Assembly: GCA_003118195.1 (NCBI GenBank)
Contig: BEXV01000017.1
Location: forward strand, 73,789-137,788
DNA from: Hemicentrotus pulcherrimus
Taxonomy: Eukaryota; Echinodermata; Echinoidea; Camarodonta; Strongylocentrotidae
DNA length: 64,000 nt
Reading direction: 5' to 3'
Shown: positions 23,958 to 38,103 of the stretch, one piece after another
Layout of the letters: every line of letters begins with the position of its first letter
Numbering within the stretch: the first letter of the stretch is position 1
Notes under the pieces: generated by a model
The model's input: the letters and a program-made list of their open reading frames with translations, nothing else
The model's database searches: none
What the model was told of the DNA's origin: nothing
Position numbers and translations under genes: made by a program

Positions 23958-26380
23958 AGTGATGGCGTTACCAATAACATTTATTAATAACACTTCTGAT
24001 TAAAAAATCTGTCGACATTTTATTTCTATCCTTATCCTTATACCTACAGATAGTCTTGTGTGCGAGTTACTTGATTAAAAGTTATCTCTAGATGATTACT
24101 TAATCTACATCTGTCTTTGACATCTTTGCATTGAAAAACAAAATATTGCAGCCATTGCAAAGTTCACTTCTAAGCAAAAGTAGGACCAGGTCGCTCAAGT
24201 CGATGAACTTGTATACCCGCTGTTTCGCTGTCATACATGACAATTCAATCGAATTTTGGCCGTGATGTTTAAGGTATCATCTGTCTTGTTGACACAGGTA
24301 ACATATCCGCGATATCTGAAGTTAATTTTGTGTTGCAGTGTATTTCATATTGTGCGTGTTATAGGCATAATATATAGGTATAAATTATATTCTTTTTACT
24401 TTGCCCTTCTATTTCCTTGTGACGTCATTATTTAGGCATAGCATTTTTTTCCTTCAAAAATCATCTAAAAATAACAAATGAAAAGAAAAGAAACGCCGGA
24501 AAGAGAGGACAGCAGGAGTCGGAAATCTCAATGATTAGAGCCACTCAACAAGAATCAAATTAAATTTCCGAGAATTACTACAATATTCTAATAAATTCTC
24601 CATTTCCCAATGTTTTCATACACGCCAGGCTGAGGGCACATCGTGAAGTGAAAATGCCATCAAAACAAAGCTTGTTTTATATTCCTACCCAGCCGTGATT
24701 ATAATTCTGTTGCCATGGGACCGCCTGAAAATACAATTCAGTATAGGAATGGAGAATGAATCGTCCTAAATAAAACAATGTTCACGGAATATTACTGAAT
24801 ATTCTCATTCCTGAGGGGCGATGTGTGTTTTTGTTAATGAAAAATTAATTTAAATGTGAGTTTCTTACACATTTACAATTATTATTGGACTTTGTCAATT
24901 GTTCATCCAATGTTTTATAAGCACGGACTTTTAGTTTATAGGTCCAAGATACTATTGGCTTTAAAGAGTGTATGTTTTTTATTGACAGCTTGGGTTTTTG
25001 GGTTGGTAATGAATTTAATTCCAACAAAGTCGATGAACGATTATTTCGGGATTGCACTGGACTGTTTTTAAACCATAAACCCTCATTACATATGTTACAA
25101 TACATGGTGGAACAAAGTGTTTAAATAATTCGGTTTATTTAACTGAATAATTAATGAGAATTTAACAAATTGTAAACCGAAAGGCTCTGCTCCAATTTGT
25201 ATCTACCGAATTATTATTTGTCTTATAAAGTAATGCGTACATGCACATTTTATTCAGACATTCAAGTTAAACCGTATACTAGAAGAAACAATGATAAAAT
25301 ATCTCTTTCGATTCCATTTGACTACGAGGGGAAGTATAGTAGCTTTTCTTTTTGTTTTGCTACCTCTCATCGTGTAAGCAGATAAAGTAATTAAATAGTC
25401 ATTACGCAATGATGAAATCGAGTGGCTAAATCGAGGCTTCCTTATCTGTTTAATCTACATGGACATGCGTAGACACACATATGTAGCGATAAAATGAAGT
25501 TGAACATGTGATTTTGTATAGACGCTGCAATAAAATCGTTCTAATGCATGCATTATGCTCGCTTACATGACTGTTGTCTGAACCTTCTTGCTTTTTAACA
25601 AAGCAAGAAATAGCCATTTTGTCGAGATCAGCTATGAAAATGTTTAGAAATGTGTGTAGGGTTGTTTTATTACCCTTGCCAATCTATGTAAACATGTGTT
25701 GGAATTACACCCTTATCATAATCGGTTTTTGAGAGTTTATCAGACACAACTGAAACCACAACCCACATCTGCACTGGTACCTCTATACGTTTTACTTGAA
25801 AATTGCGTTTCGTGGGTTTTTTTTTCCGAACACGGTTTATTTATGGTAATGCTTATGATTATGTTAATACATTTTATATATACATGTATGTATGGCAGTG
25901 ATGCTGTCTCACCGTCACTGAATATCTCCACTTTGTTTATATCTGTCCCCGTCTCATCCTTTAAACATCACACCCCACCCCCCCCTCTTCTCCAATATAA
26001 AACGCCAGTAAACATGTAAAAGCTGCCCTCCCAATTTCCTGCAAATTGTTGGAAAGTGTTAGTTTGCCTGTTGGTAATTATGCTTTACATGTTAGGACTT
26101 TTATATGCCAATTCTCCAACTGTCAAATTGGCCGGCAACAAAACGATTCGCGCCCCAATCGAATTTCTCTAGCAACGCCTCTGACTTTTCATTCCAATAT
26201 TTCCATGCCCGTCTTCTTGCCTGCCTTCATTTATATCGACACACAAACCATCATCTCCATCCTGCATCTTAACATAATAAAATGTTCATCCAGTACCTCA
26301 AAGCTCAATAAAAGAGGCAATGTACATGATGATGTGCCTCCGTTTTTAGCTATTGGCTTTGTCAGACCATGGTCAAACCA
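23958..26380. other. Unassigned non-coding stretch
   Basis: No supported exon. Frames at 24845-25105 (-) and 25696-26019 (+) lack splice context and are AT-rich. One CRE-like GTGACGTCATT lies near 24420. Confidence 0.4.
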
Positions 26381-26384
26381 TCTA

Positions 26385-26624
26385 TAGTGGCGTACCCAGG
26401 AATTGGCCAAATGGGGGTGTCCCCTTGATGGGAGGCGTAGTCTGTCTGGACTACCCTGTATGTTGGATATCCAATTGTATGATAAAATACGTTGCATTTA
26501 TTTCTGCCGGGGATATACGCTGGCTTCACGTTATATGCTGTGGGCCTGTTGTATTTTTCCATGGGCTTTACATTGAGGGAGGGGGTGTAGCCCGCCTACA
26601 CCCGTTGTTGCGGATACCCCACTG
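26385..26624. mobile_element. Short hAT-like inverted-repeat element (240 bp)
   Basis: The left end is TAGTGGCGTACCCAGG and the right end is TGCGGATACCCCACTG, whose complement is CAGTGGGGTATCCGCA. Sub-terminal GGGGGTGTCCCC and GGGGGTGTAG are typical of these elements. No matching 8-bp flanking duplication was found. The overlapping frames on both strands (26231-26637) are element sequence. Confidence 0.6.
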
Positions 26625-26792
26625 CATCAAGCATTGACTCGTCAAAAATTGGTAACCTTTTCAGTCCCCTCTGCTGAGATAGAGGCAAGAAATCTGTACA
26701 AATAAATGTTCAGTGAAAGTAAAAGCATGTACTAAATTCCTCTGGATGGATCGGGCATGTAACATTCAAGGTCGTTTGCTTGATCTACCCTC

Positions 26793-26840
26793 CAGCGGCG
26801 TAGCTGTAAGGGGTCAAGGGGCACACACCCCAAAAAAGGG
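26793..26840 (+). mobile_element. Solo hAT-like left end
   Basis: CAGCGGCGTAGCTGTAAGGG followed by GGGGCACACACCCC is a good left terminus. No right terminus was found, so this is a truncated copy. Confidence 0.4.
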
Positions 26841-26986
26841 AATAAACTAAAAGAGAAGGGGTAAAGACCAGTACTCGTCTTTGTCTTTTAATATTGTACT
26901 ACCATTTGCAAAGATTAGTATAGTTGTCGGAAAAGAAATATGCATTATGCCTCACAAGCTAATATACAACCTTCTCACCTTCTAAT

Positions 26987-26987
<1 letters not shown>

Positions 26988-27025
<38 letters not shown>
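26988..27025. repeat. 38-T homopolymer
   Basis: An uninterrupted run of 38 T. It could be the poly-A tail of a retrotransposed copy on the - strand, but the sequence to its right (AGTTAGGCAACC onward) is not a recognisable SINE or gene. Confidence 0.95.
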
Positions 27026-27027
<2 letters not shown>

Positions 27028-29265
27028 TTAGGCAACCATTTTAGTATCATGTTCCTTTATTGTCTGAAGAAAAAAAAAACATAAAACATTTGAGAAGAAT
27101 TAGAAGGCATGAAGATTGGAGGTCATGATGATGAAAGAGGAGGTGTGCAATGTTTACTTTCACGAGGATGCTAAAAGGTTGAAAGTTTGAAACATAATGC
27201 TATTAAACAAAAAAAAATGGGAAATCGCATGTAGATTCTAATTTCGAAGAACCGAATCTTTATTCTTTTGTGGCAATTGAACTCATCCATAATAGCTAAC
27301 GCAGACAAAAAGTTTCCGCTCTGTTCAACTAATAGGAGGACGCTGTAAAAAGTCCATGTCTGGACAAAAAAAAGGGATTATAAGAAAACTGCCAACGCTC
27401 TAAAACGCCTGTGGCATAACTACCTGCTCTAAAGAATCCAATTACTTGATTGCAGGTTACGTTTTTTTACTTTCGTTCAAATAATCGAACAATTTGCTCG
27501 TATATTGTATAATTGAAAGATTGGATCTATTCAAAGAGCATACCCATTGACAGTTCACGAGCACATCTCCTCCGACGTTTCTTCACTGATGCTGTGTGGA
27601 TATTGCTATTGTTTCAAGATAAAGTTGAGGTCTGGTTTTTGCGATTGCATTGTGAAAGAAACTACTGTATGTAAAAGCGACTGGGAAAAGGTTGATCACG
27701 TAGCATTTATTTGTACCTATTTTTGTATACTGTGAGGGTTTGAAATCATCAGGAAATTGGCCACAGTCTTGCTAAAATTACATGCACTGTACACAAAATT
27801 GTGTATATGGGTTTACACAAACATGTGGCATGAAGGTTGTGGTCCCCAAACTCAAGCTGTTACTTGTCATATTTCGAATATTACGTCATCTAAAAGGCCA
27901 TTCTTTTCAGGAGGCATTGGTCTTCTATAATACACTTCCACACTAACAAAACAAGAATGATAAATCTCACAAATTATTTTTCACCTTTTCCCAGAACTGA
28001 ACCTTCTCTTTAACCTCAAAAGATGTACTGTCGAATTCCATAGAGTAGACTTTGTCCCGAATACATCCATGTTTGAAGATGGAGAAAAAAATCTATATGC
28101 AATTGGGATTAAAGCTGGGTAAAGCAAATTTGACCTTTGGAGGCAAATATTGTTATGATGCACCATCTTGATGTTGTAAATTGAATGGATCGGGATATTA
28201 AAAGAAGGAGAAGCAGCCATCGTCATGGTCCTAACAATTTATTTCGATATTGGATCATAATCTAAAACTGTTATTGACCGGAGGGAGAAACGATGTTGAT
28301 GCTCAAATATTGATATGAATTTTGGGGATCCGTCTGTATGTATTTATAGGCGAAAGATATGTGTCCGAAGTTTATGTTGTTATTTGATATTCTTCACATG
28401 TTTCATATACTTTTAACTGAATCATATTGGGAACATAGACATACAGTATATCCGTGATGGAATTTTTTTATCGTGGCGTCGTAATAAAATAATTCAAAGT
28501 CAAGTAGTAAAATTTATCGAACTGCATTTCATTAAGATACAGGAGGAATTTGTTTAAAGTGTGTTAATTATCTCACTCGATACAGAATTCATGCCAACAC
28601 ACCTTCTCCCAAACTTTGCTAGTGTCATGCAATTCATGCGATACATTTAAAATCTAATTAAATTTCATGAGGTAATATTAAACTGAGCAGTGAGTACAAT
28701 TCATACATACACGTATATAACCTAATGTTTTCTGATAGACATGTAATCTGAAAAAAAAATCTAACCCGTCTTTAAAAAGTAGCCATGGTTGTCCCCCTTT
28801 TTTTAATATTTCATTAGTATGGTATTATGGATGTATTCTTTCAAATACAGTCTAAGTTAGAAGAGTATCCGTTATTTTACATTTTTGTTGAATATGCCCA
28901 TAAAAAGAGAAATGTCATTATGAAAAAAAAAATGGCATGAATTTTAAATGTGCCATTCATCATGTTCATAATAGTCTCCAAGAGCAATATCTTAATACAG
29001 TCCTGTCAATGATTACTCAAATTGAATACAAATTGTGTGGTAGTGTAGTTTCCATTCCAATGATAGACCCTTATTTGATGTTAAGTCTGACCTAGTTAAC
29101 AGACCCCCTCCCCCAACCGTCTTCGCCCTACCCCATTCAATCTACTAGAATAAACATGACAAGATACTGGGAACTATTTCACTATCATATTGGTTCTCAC
29201 CTTCCATTAAGGATGGCATCGACAAGTCAACATGAGTTAGGTACCAATGCTCTCTCTAACATACG
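27026..29265. other. Unassigned non-coding stretch
   Basis: AT-rich. A good acceptor-like TTCTTTTCAG at about 27903-27912 leads into a frame that closes quickly, so no exon is called. Confidence 0.4.
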
Positions 29266-29268
29266 TCA

Positions 29269-29320
29269 CAGGGGCGTAGCCATGGGAAAGACGCTCTAAT
29301 AGGGATGACATCCCCAATTT
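29269..29320 (+). mobile_element. Solo hAT-like left end
   Basis: CAGGGGCGTAGCCATGGGAA is followed by GACATCCCCAATTTG. The terminus is a close match to the family but its partner end is not visible. Confidence 0.4.
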
Positions 29321-31740
29321 GAACAAGAAAAAAATGATCTTTTTTTAGGATTCAATACGATGATTATTTTCAAATAATAGTATTAAAGATAAGGGTATTG
29401 CCTTGCGTGGTCCAATCAATCAATCAGTCATATTGATATAATGCAATAAAATCATGACACGAACTGATGACGACGATAGAGATGTTTTATGGTGTGCATG
29501 TAGTCCAATTTCTAGTTCATGCGTGTTAGGAAAAACATAGATCCCCTTTTTCTGAGAAAATAAAAGAAAACGTGATGGGGAAAGTTAAACCATTCTTTTT
29601 ATACCAGTGAGCATATAATCCTTGCTGGTAGTATATTGGCGCCTACACATGTGTGGTAGTATAGCATGTGCTGGTATATTGGTGTGTAACTTGGAAATCA
29701 ATCGTGGGGGATCTATTATTTTAAGCCTTAATTTCTCTGAAAAAAATTCAAGAGAACTTTGGTGTACAATTTGGCTATTCTGTTAAATCGCATAGAATTT
29801 TGAGAACGACGTTGCCAAAATAAATCGTGAATTCCCACTTTTGTGTTGTCTTTTTAAAAACGCTGTAATGTGAAGATTATAATGAAAGTGCTCGGTCATG
29901 GAAGAGCATTTATGTATATGAAGTACAATCCAAATCAAGACGGGAGATCGTCATTATAATATTAAAAATGGAACTGTTGCAATCATTTTACAACTGATAC
30001 CTGTAAAATTAGCGAACAAAATTTGTTGTCCATCATGTATAGTCCATGAATACATCCATGCCATACCATTCATCGTATTATTGTCCATAGTTGGTACGGC
30101 GCCTTGCTTAGAAAGATACCCTCGGTTTGGAGGGCCTCCTTAAAATTGAATTATTTCTCATATTTTTTTTTTGAACGAGTCCTCTGTGAATACCGACAAA
30201 ACCATCCTGGGAATGTCCATCTTGAACAGAAGCCAGGTTTCTATACCTTGTTTCTATACCTTGTACCGTTTCGCTATAAAGAACCTGATTTTTATGATTG
30301 GGCTATTAATATCTAAAGACCTCTAAAGATGAACTGTAGCAATAATATTTGACCTCCCCTCGATAAAATATTTTTCTCGTTTTTGGTCGTTTATGCTTGT
30401 TATGTTTTGTTTTCTTAGTGACGCAATCGTGGCAATCGCTTGTTTTGGCTTCGAGCTCGGATAGTATACGTTTAAGGGGTCCTGATTTAGTGTGTATACG
30501 GTCATGCTATAACAATAGCATTGGGTGAATACATACATGCCTGTGCAAAGTATAAGACATAGGTCTGTTAAAGATAATACAAAGTTTTGGTATGGGGTCA
30601 TGAATTTGTTTCAAATGAACATATTCGAAGTATATGCGATCCTATATTATTCAGTGATCGTTGTCACGGTTGAAATCGGCTCTAAAGTTATTAAATTGTA
30701 AATAATAAACACTCTATGTTGAATAGCTCCCTCTCAAGGTCAAGATATTGATTAAGCTATAAAACAGTGTTTATTGACTAAAATCGACCGATCAGCTATT
30801 CCCGTTCGGAAATTGTATACCACAACTACATATTCTGAGATTTTCATGGTCGCAGCTAGCATTGTACGGCCGTAGGAGCTTCTTGAAATTCATCAACATT
30901 TATCGGCAGCACCGATAAATCTTTATATTCAACTTTTCTCGAAAGCAGAAGTGTTTTAGGGTCTAAAATTTCTAGTACTTTTGATACATCCACGGGGGCA
31001 TCCAAATATTTCAAAATTCTAAAGAATCACTACCCACCCATTTTTCAAAATTTCCCAAACTTTGTAATACCTTTAATTGTCGTATTTTATATTTATAAAC
31101 ATATATTGCCCCTTTTTATTTTGCTTCTCTTTTATGTTGTCAAAAGTCAATGGCCTTTATAATCGCTCCTCTTACATAGACACATCCAATACTATGAAAA
31201 GCGAACCGTTACTCTGATGGTAATACACACTGAATCCTCCCTTATTATGTGTAGTCATTCATTTGGTAAATTAGACCTTACATATCATATATAAGGATGT
31301 AAAAATACCGACCTGGTTGGTAATGTATCATGTATATTCTGGTATAAATCAATCCCGATGTTGTTATATGAGGTAGGAAGTATTGACGATTAAAATTTCT
31401 TTAAATGATGGACGTATATAAAGATTTGTTTTTTCGTTCTAATATGTTATGTCTATTCTATCGAGATAGTATGTAAATTAAGAAGGAAATAAGATTGAAA
31501 TATAAACAAACAAAGTAGTCATTATTGAATAGATAATGTTACGATTAGAACATTCTCCACAGAAGACAGGGATTTCAAGCTCAGTGCATACTCCATTCAG
31601 CTTCAGGTTTTAAAGATTTATTAAGAATTAAGAAACCCTCATTATAGAGGATATAATCGTCACAATGACAGAATAATAACCCTAATTTTCCCGTTAAATT
31701 CGGATAAAGCGATACGGAAGATTTAACAAGCATTTCAGTC
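29321..31740. other. Unassigned non-coding stretch
   Basis: No supported gene. A small tandem duplication, TTTCTATACCTTG twice, lies at 30239-30264. Confidence 0.4.
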
Positions 31741-31749
31741 AGATGGAGC

Positions 31750-31784
31750 GTAATGTGACGTCACAATGGTGACCTCACATTACG
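31750..31784. other. Short hairpin containing a CRE-like octamer
   Basis: The arms GTAATGTGACGTCA (31750-31763) and TGACCTCACATTAC (31771-31784) pair with one mismatch around a 7-base loop. The left arm holds TGACGTCA, the CREB/ATF site. It could be a protein-binding palindrome or chance; no adjacent gene start is seen. Confidence 0.45.
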
Positions 31785-31819
31785 AGGCTCTTATCTTGGA
31801 ATTAGGGGAGGGGGAGAGG

Positions 31820-31820
31820 C

Positions 31821-31854
<34 letters not shown>

Positions 31855-31945
31855 TTTTTTTTCTTTTTTTTCTCTCTCTCTCTCTCTCCTTTTCTTTCTC
31901 TTGTTTTCTCTCTCTTTCTCTCCCTCTTTCTTTTTCCCCCTTGCT
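31820..31945. repeat. CT/T-rich polypyrimidine tract
   Basis: (CT)n blocks separated by T runs. The Ser/Leu/Phe frame at 31766-32008 is translated repeat. Confidence 0.9.
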
Positions 31946-31949
31946 TTCC

Positions 31950-33415
31950 TTTTTATTTACTTTTTTGGCTTTTCCCTCATTTTTGATTGGGCTTTATCCG
32001 TATATTAATTTGCTTATTGTAAAATAAGAATTATAGGATTTGAAGATAAATATCGTATATTTTAAATCTTAAAAGTAGGCCCATGTGTTTACAGCGATTC
32101 ATAATTGACGTTTCTTTTCTTGAAAACACAAATGCGATTCTCCTTACTTGTATCCAGAATAGACAATTCCCTCTCTTGTTTAGATCGAAACACGGTTAAT
32201 CTCGGGAAAAGGAAATAAACCCTCCAACTTTCATTCCTTTCATAAGATTACAATTCTCTTGACGAGATGGCGACAAAACTGATGCATTCCGGGAGACGAG
32301 CAACACACGATTTCTCTGATGTGTAATATTCTGATGAGAGAAAAAACAGCATCGGTAACCCCTAGTGACACCTAGATTTGTTCCTCCGATTATTCTCCCT
32401 GGCGCCATTATGAGATGAAATTTCATCCGCGAGAAAGAAAGAGAATGTTCCTCAAATTCCATCGGCGAAGTTCCCTCCATGTACAATGCTGTATTGGGAT
32501 GAAGAGCGTGAACGCCACCCCCCCCCCTTCCTATCTGCCGCCTTCCACCCTCCTTTTCCGAATTCTAGATCCTTCTTTAAGTTGCTCTTGTACATTTTGG
32601 GTCGAGTTGTCAGCTCTCTTGTGATCGTTTTCTTTGCGAATGTGGTCCAAGCAGGGAGGTGTTTAGTCCAAGGAAACTGTTCAAATAACTAGACTACCAC
32701 AAAATACATATAATACGTACATCAAACATGTATAATAATGCAGTGAATGAAGGGGTAATGAGTACTTTCAAATTTCATGAGCATTCAGATGATCATCGTC
32801 GTCATCATCATCGTTTTCATCAATTTTTCCCCTTTTTGTTTAATCCCTTTTTTCTCAATCTTCTCTCATTCACCTTCGACATTTAGATTCTCTGAAAAAT
32901 TGATTCAAATCACCTTTATGCAGATTATCCTCCTTTCATTACCAATAAAAAGAAAATCACCTGTCAATTCGGAACGCTGTCTATTCGTCATTTCGCTCAA
33001 CCTAAAAGCCCCATTTTGAGCCATCCAATTCCGCATCTTATTATACTCATGCGAGAATACATCTTCATTTCATCTGCGATCAACCAGCATCTTTTTTGTT
33101 GATGAAATGTACGACGAGGAAATTCAAAATATCTTTTTAATCTATTGTTTTATGTATTGAACACAGCTTTTCATCTGTTTGAATATCAAATGGGAAGAAA
33201 TGTTCTTGTAAAAATCAATATTTTAGAAAAGAAAGCCTTGACGTTCGTGAGATCGAATGACTTTTTTCTCAAATGTTGTAAACCTTGAAAAGTATGATAT
33301 GAAATTGATTTTTCCAGCAAAAAAAAAACGCCCCAAAAAAACATATTGTTGCGTCTTAAATTTATTAATTGAATTATTAGAGCTTATTCAGAGTTAGTTA
33401 TTTCTGCTCAAATAG
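31950..33415. other. Unassigned stretch
   Basis: A 96-codon - strand frame (32196-32486) and + frames over 32415-32692 overlap a C11 run. None has a convincing composition or splice-site pair. Confidence 0.35.
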
Positions 33416-33419
33416 TATT

Positions 33420-33545
33420 GTTCCTTTCTTCGCTTCCCGTCTCTCTCACTCTTCCCTTCTTTCTTTCTTCTCTCTCTTCCTCTCACTCTCCTTCCCTCCC
33501 CTCCCTCTTTCCCTCCCTTCTTCCCCCTTTCTCTCTCTTTCTCCG
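33420..33545. repeat. CT/CCT-rich polypyrimidine tract
   Basis: About 125 bp of C and T with CTTT, CCCT and CTCT motifs. Confidence 0.85.
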
Positions 33546-34690
33546 TGACTTAATCGCTGATTTGAGTTGCATAAATTGTGATTGATTATCAAAACATTTC
33601 AAAACTCTTCCTTCTTTCCCTTTACCTTTAATAAATCCTCAACCAAATTCGAAATATGTCGAGAGTCACCCCGAACGCTAGCCACATGTTTAGTTTAAAT
33701 ATTTATTTTTTATTTTCTCGGTTGTACCTTGTAAAAACAAGCAAATAAATATAAGGTTAACGTACTTGCGATACGTGATCTAAATTCAAGGGTCAAGGGA
33801 ATTGAAAGGCCTTTTTAAGAAATTCCATAACTGTGAAATTGATATCTATTCATTGTCATTATACGTATATGACATCGAGTACTTGCCATACAATTACAGT
33901 GAAAGAACTGAAGTTATTCCGAATAGTTGATTGAGCAGTGGTTGCGCATTTGGATTTTTAAATCTGATAACAAATTGACTGAAATACCAAACTGTGAATA
34001 GCACGAAAAGTGGATTGATAATTTGATAAATTTACATGAGGCAAATTGACCTTATGTTGAATCATAATTATAGTCCAACTAATAATGGTTTCCATTAGAT
34101 TTATTGTGTAAAATGAATGGAGTGAGAGAACTTAGAGTAAGCCTTGCTTGACACCCACCCCTAAAATGCCTGTATGGAAGATATTGAGTCAGAACTCAGA
34201 ACCGTCTACTCTGTCTCAACGTGCCTATGTTTATTTCACCTATAGCGCAGTAAAATGTTTTTCCAAGGAATGTCCGTACCCTCTTTTAGAACATACCCTA
34301 ATCAATCTAATTCCACAGACTAATTAACCTGAAAGCCGGATGTACCACCATCACCCCCCCCCCCTACCCTCCAATGTGCTCGTCGTATGCGATGTCATGG
34401 GCGTTCTTGCCTATGGTCTGTTTTTCGTTCACGACTGTTATCGTCGTCACCGTTCAATCGTAATCCTGCAATAGCTTGGGGCGGCAGTATTACGGGATGG
34501 CAATTAAACATTAATATAATGGGTGGATTGTTCGGAGACATACTCGCCCAGGGCCCCCGATTATTCGTCTAAAAGGGCACGAAGCCAAAAGTCGATTTTC
34601 TCCGGGGAGAGGGGGAAGGAAAAGAAATTCAGGTTTGAATATATGACATGATGAATACAAGATGATTTGATCTATTTCTGTCACATCGTG
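33546..34690. other. Unassigned non-coding stretch
   Basis: AT-rich; a C11 run is near 34355. No exon or element supported. Confidence 0.4.
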
Positions 34691-34691
34691 G

Positions 34692-34728
<37 letters not shown>
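34692..34728. repeat. CT microsatellite
   Basis: About 17 CT units. It creates the repetitive parts of the open frames on both strands at 34511-35089. Confidence 0.95.
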
Positions 34729-37700
34729 CTTCTCCCGTGGGCATAGTTGGGGTGCATTGTCACACCAAGGAGGTATCTATTTGGTCATACCTATATACGT
34801 GGTATCTAGTTCACGATGCGACATGAGGCGCCAAATGTCATCTCAGAAATCATCAGAATATGGAATTGGAATAGAGCCTCATTCTTCACCGTCAGCTGTT
34901 AACTGTGTTATTATCGATACTGTTGTGCAGTTGTATGCCTGCTTGCAGCCCCACCCTTTTAAGCTTTATTGCATTATCAAATTAGTGCGATTCAAGTTTT
35001 ACTGTTTTTTTTTCTCGGAGAAAGCAAAATATGTGGCTATGAAAATACATCCAATATATAGGATGGGCATCTTAGATCTTGTGAATTGAAATGCAGAAAA
35101 ATATCGGTCCATATTTTTTAAAGTAAGGACTTTTGGAATGTAATTTAGACGAGTCCATCTTAACCTCTTTCATTTGAATATTTGTCAATCACCGGATATA
35201 ATGCTGTATGTCTTCACATTCATCAACATGTTATCAGCAAATGTTTGGCAACAAACTTTAGAACATCAGCCAACTTTAATGTGACCTCTGTGTGTGTGTG
35301 CCCTCGATGTCCCATAGGTCATGGATTGATGATGTGAGGTTGAGTATAAGAATCGTTATTATGCTAGGCTCCATTATAAAATTTATGATCATGATAAGCG
35401 AGTTATGACAAGGGGGACAGATGTTGTTACCGGGGAGGGCTTTTCCAAAATAAATCAGATTTTTTTTTCTTTCACCTCTTTTTTTTCAAGGCCAAACTCC
35501 GTACATTCAACAAGCTTTAGCAAATGAATTCATAACACGAACGCCTCTTACAATTTTATTAAATTCTCTAGCATTGGTATGGTATCATATGGGCCTCAAG
35601 TTAGGTAAATGTAACGATATTTTTGCATCATATTAGTTACTTTCTCAGCAGTAACGAACTGCGCATCGTGCAGTTGTGTCTTTTACACTCGCTCGATAAA
35701 TTGCATAGCCTACGCTGCGTGGAAAACGCCTTCAGTTTGTCATAAAGTGAATTATTCATAAGGGCCTATTAAGCTTCATCTGGATTTAGACAAAAGGGAG
35801 AATATCTGGGGTCTGAAAAAAATACACCAAGCGGATGACGAAAATGAGAAACGAATCCTCTTTCATAGGTTGCTAACCTTTTTGTACGCCACAGACTCTC
35901 CTTTAACATCCTATCTGTAAAAATCAAGTAGTTCATGTTTAATCCCTTTGTATTCAATTCTTGTTAGCACAGGATTGAATACCAGCAATTTGATTTTGTT
36001 ATGAACAATACGATTTGTGAAACAGATGTTGTGATCCTGTACACTGCCAACTTGACAAGTTGACATTGTCATTGTAAAAGCCTTTATTGGTATCACCTGG
36101 TTATGCCTTTTTTATTTACCATGCACCCCGAAAATTTAGCGAGCTTGCTACAAGATATTGAAATTAAAAATAAGTATTAATTAACTGTCAATGTGCAAGT
36201 ATTTCTTTTAATATTTCAGCTGTGTAACGTTTTTTTTTTCGGCTCCTGTTTTGTATCCACCCTCTAAACAGATATATANTATATATTAATTCCTGTCCTA
36301 AGTTCTTATGTGTTAAATTGTTTTCCCTTTTTTCCTTCAAATTTGAATTTCCTAGTTTACACGTCCCTATGTAGTCTATCGTGTATGATACGCGGAAGAT
36401 AAAATTGTTTTAATGTCTCATGTTTTTGCTCCCCCCCCCCCACCATCGGATCAATGCCTGTAACCAAAAGGACTTTGTTTTTCCTTCTATAGGAAATTAA
36501 AATGACCAAAAGAAATAGAAAGCAGGAAGGATGAGAGGAAGGAAAAAGGTGAATCATCAAACTCGTATGCCAACATCAATATCGAAGAACATAATCATCC
36601 ATGTTTTGTGATGATAAAGACTATAAAATGCCTGTGTATGTAACGGTTTTCTTTTAGTTTACCTGCTTTCATGATTGAAATGTGGGTATTAAAGAATACT
36701 ATATCACACCAGAAACTAGAAATGCATGCGTGCAATTTTCAAACAAGATTCATCGTTAAAAGTGTTAAATAAAGAAACCAGGCGTCCTTGACTTATACAT
36801 TGTGTATTAATGTAAAACCCACTCATTGATTTAAACTCTTAATTGCTGGCAATTTTGTTTTCCTTCATGGAATTAGAAAAATTTCGCTTGACCGTTTGGT
36901 CATCATACTGTCTGTTTAAATTGGGACTGATAATTTTGTTGTTTCAACCTGTAATTATGGTTCATTATGTATACTGCTTTGCAAATATAGCGATTTTTGT
37001 CAAATCGTAATGTCACAGTGTAAAGTTTAGTGCTCGGTAACGACGGCAATGCGGTGAAATTGACTAGCAATCGCGTTTGAAAACTTACCAACAAAACTGA
37101 ACGCTACCATCACGATTTGTTGTGGCCGGTTTTGTAATATTTGTATAATGTACCTTTAAGATCGGGGTCAAGGATGTTTGGTACACGGGAGACACATGAA
37201 TTGATATCTCGAAATTCTCATTTGGAAGGAGAGAGTTTGAGGCTCGACAGAATATTTAGGAGCGTCGAGGGGCAGGCCGTCAGGCCTTTCCACTTGTGAT
37301 GTAACTTTGACAGGCAAATTTGATTTTTTTTTTTTCCGTTTTTTTTTTGTTGTTGTTAGGGGCGGGGTTCGATCAAGGTGAGCAAATTTCATCCACTTTA
37401 AAAACAAAAAAAATTAGGCGCAGCTGCGAAATTCTGTGCGCAAGGGTCTTAAGATGTGATGTATGGATGCTCGACGTTGGCATGGTAACGTCACACTTTG
37501 GCTTGAAGTCATCATTGCCCTATGTGATGGAAGAAGGGCACCTTTCTATGTTGTATTGAGATTTGATAAAGGGATACTTGCTCATGTACTGACCCTATAT
37601 TTTATTCCTTCTTTATTCAATATCCCCTTTTCTGATTGCCTCTTCAAGAGGCACCTGTAGACAAATTTTAATACTGGGCTATTTAAGATCAAACGTGACT

Positions 37701-38100
37701 GCCAGATTGTCGAATTTTTCTCGAACCCCCGCCACTGAAAAAAACAGTAATCTCAAACAATAAAATTTGACCACTCATTTCGCCATAGAATAGGTATTTC
37801 AAATCTTAAATTGACAGCCCCTAACTCCCCTACTCAACTTTGGCAACCCTTTCACCGCCTCACAAAATATCATTGTCTTTCACGACCCATCCTAATCCGA
37901 CCTCTGGGATTGCGGTGAACATCGTAGCCCTCATCATTCCAAGAAGCTTCGAAACTCATCGGTTATGTAATCCTTTCATGGTCAACGATGACGCTCAATG
38001 AAACCTCGTTCACACTTGACGAGGGGAAAAAATCCATGGGGAAAGCCGCTTTAGTAGCCGTGATATAATTAGGTCATTTCCGTGTAAACGAGGCATTTGG
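34729..38100. other. Unassigned stretch
   Basis: No supported gene in about 3.4 kb. A single N at 36279 lies in an AT run. The 140-codon frame from 34667 depends on the CT array and has no recognisable domain. Confidence 0.4.
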
Positions 38101-38103
38101 AGG

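Noticed and set aside
23619..23993. 124-codon - strand frame with a Gly run
   Set aside because: Runs through the short hAT-like element at 23815-23957; the glycines are its poly-C/G stretch.
26231..26637. Three frames on both strands at 26231-26637
   Set aside because: They overlap the 240-bp inverted-repeat element and contradict one another.
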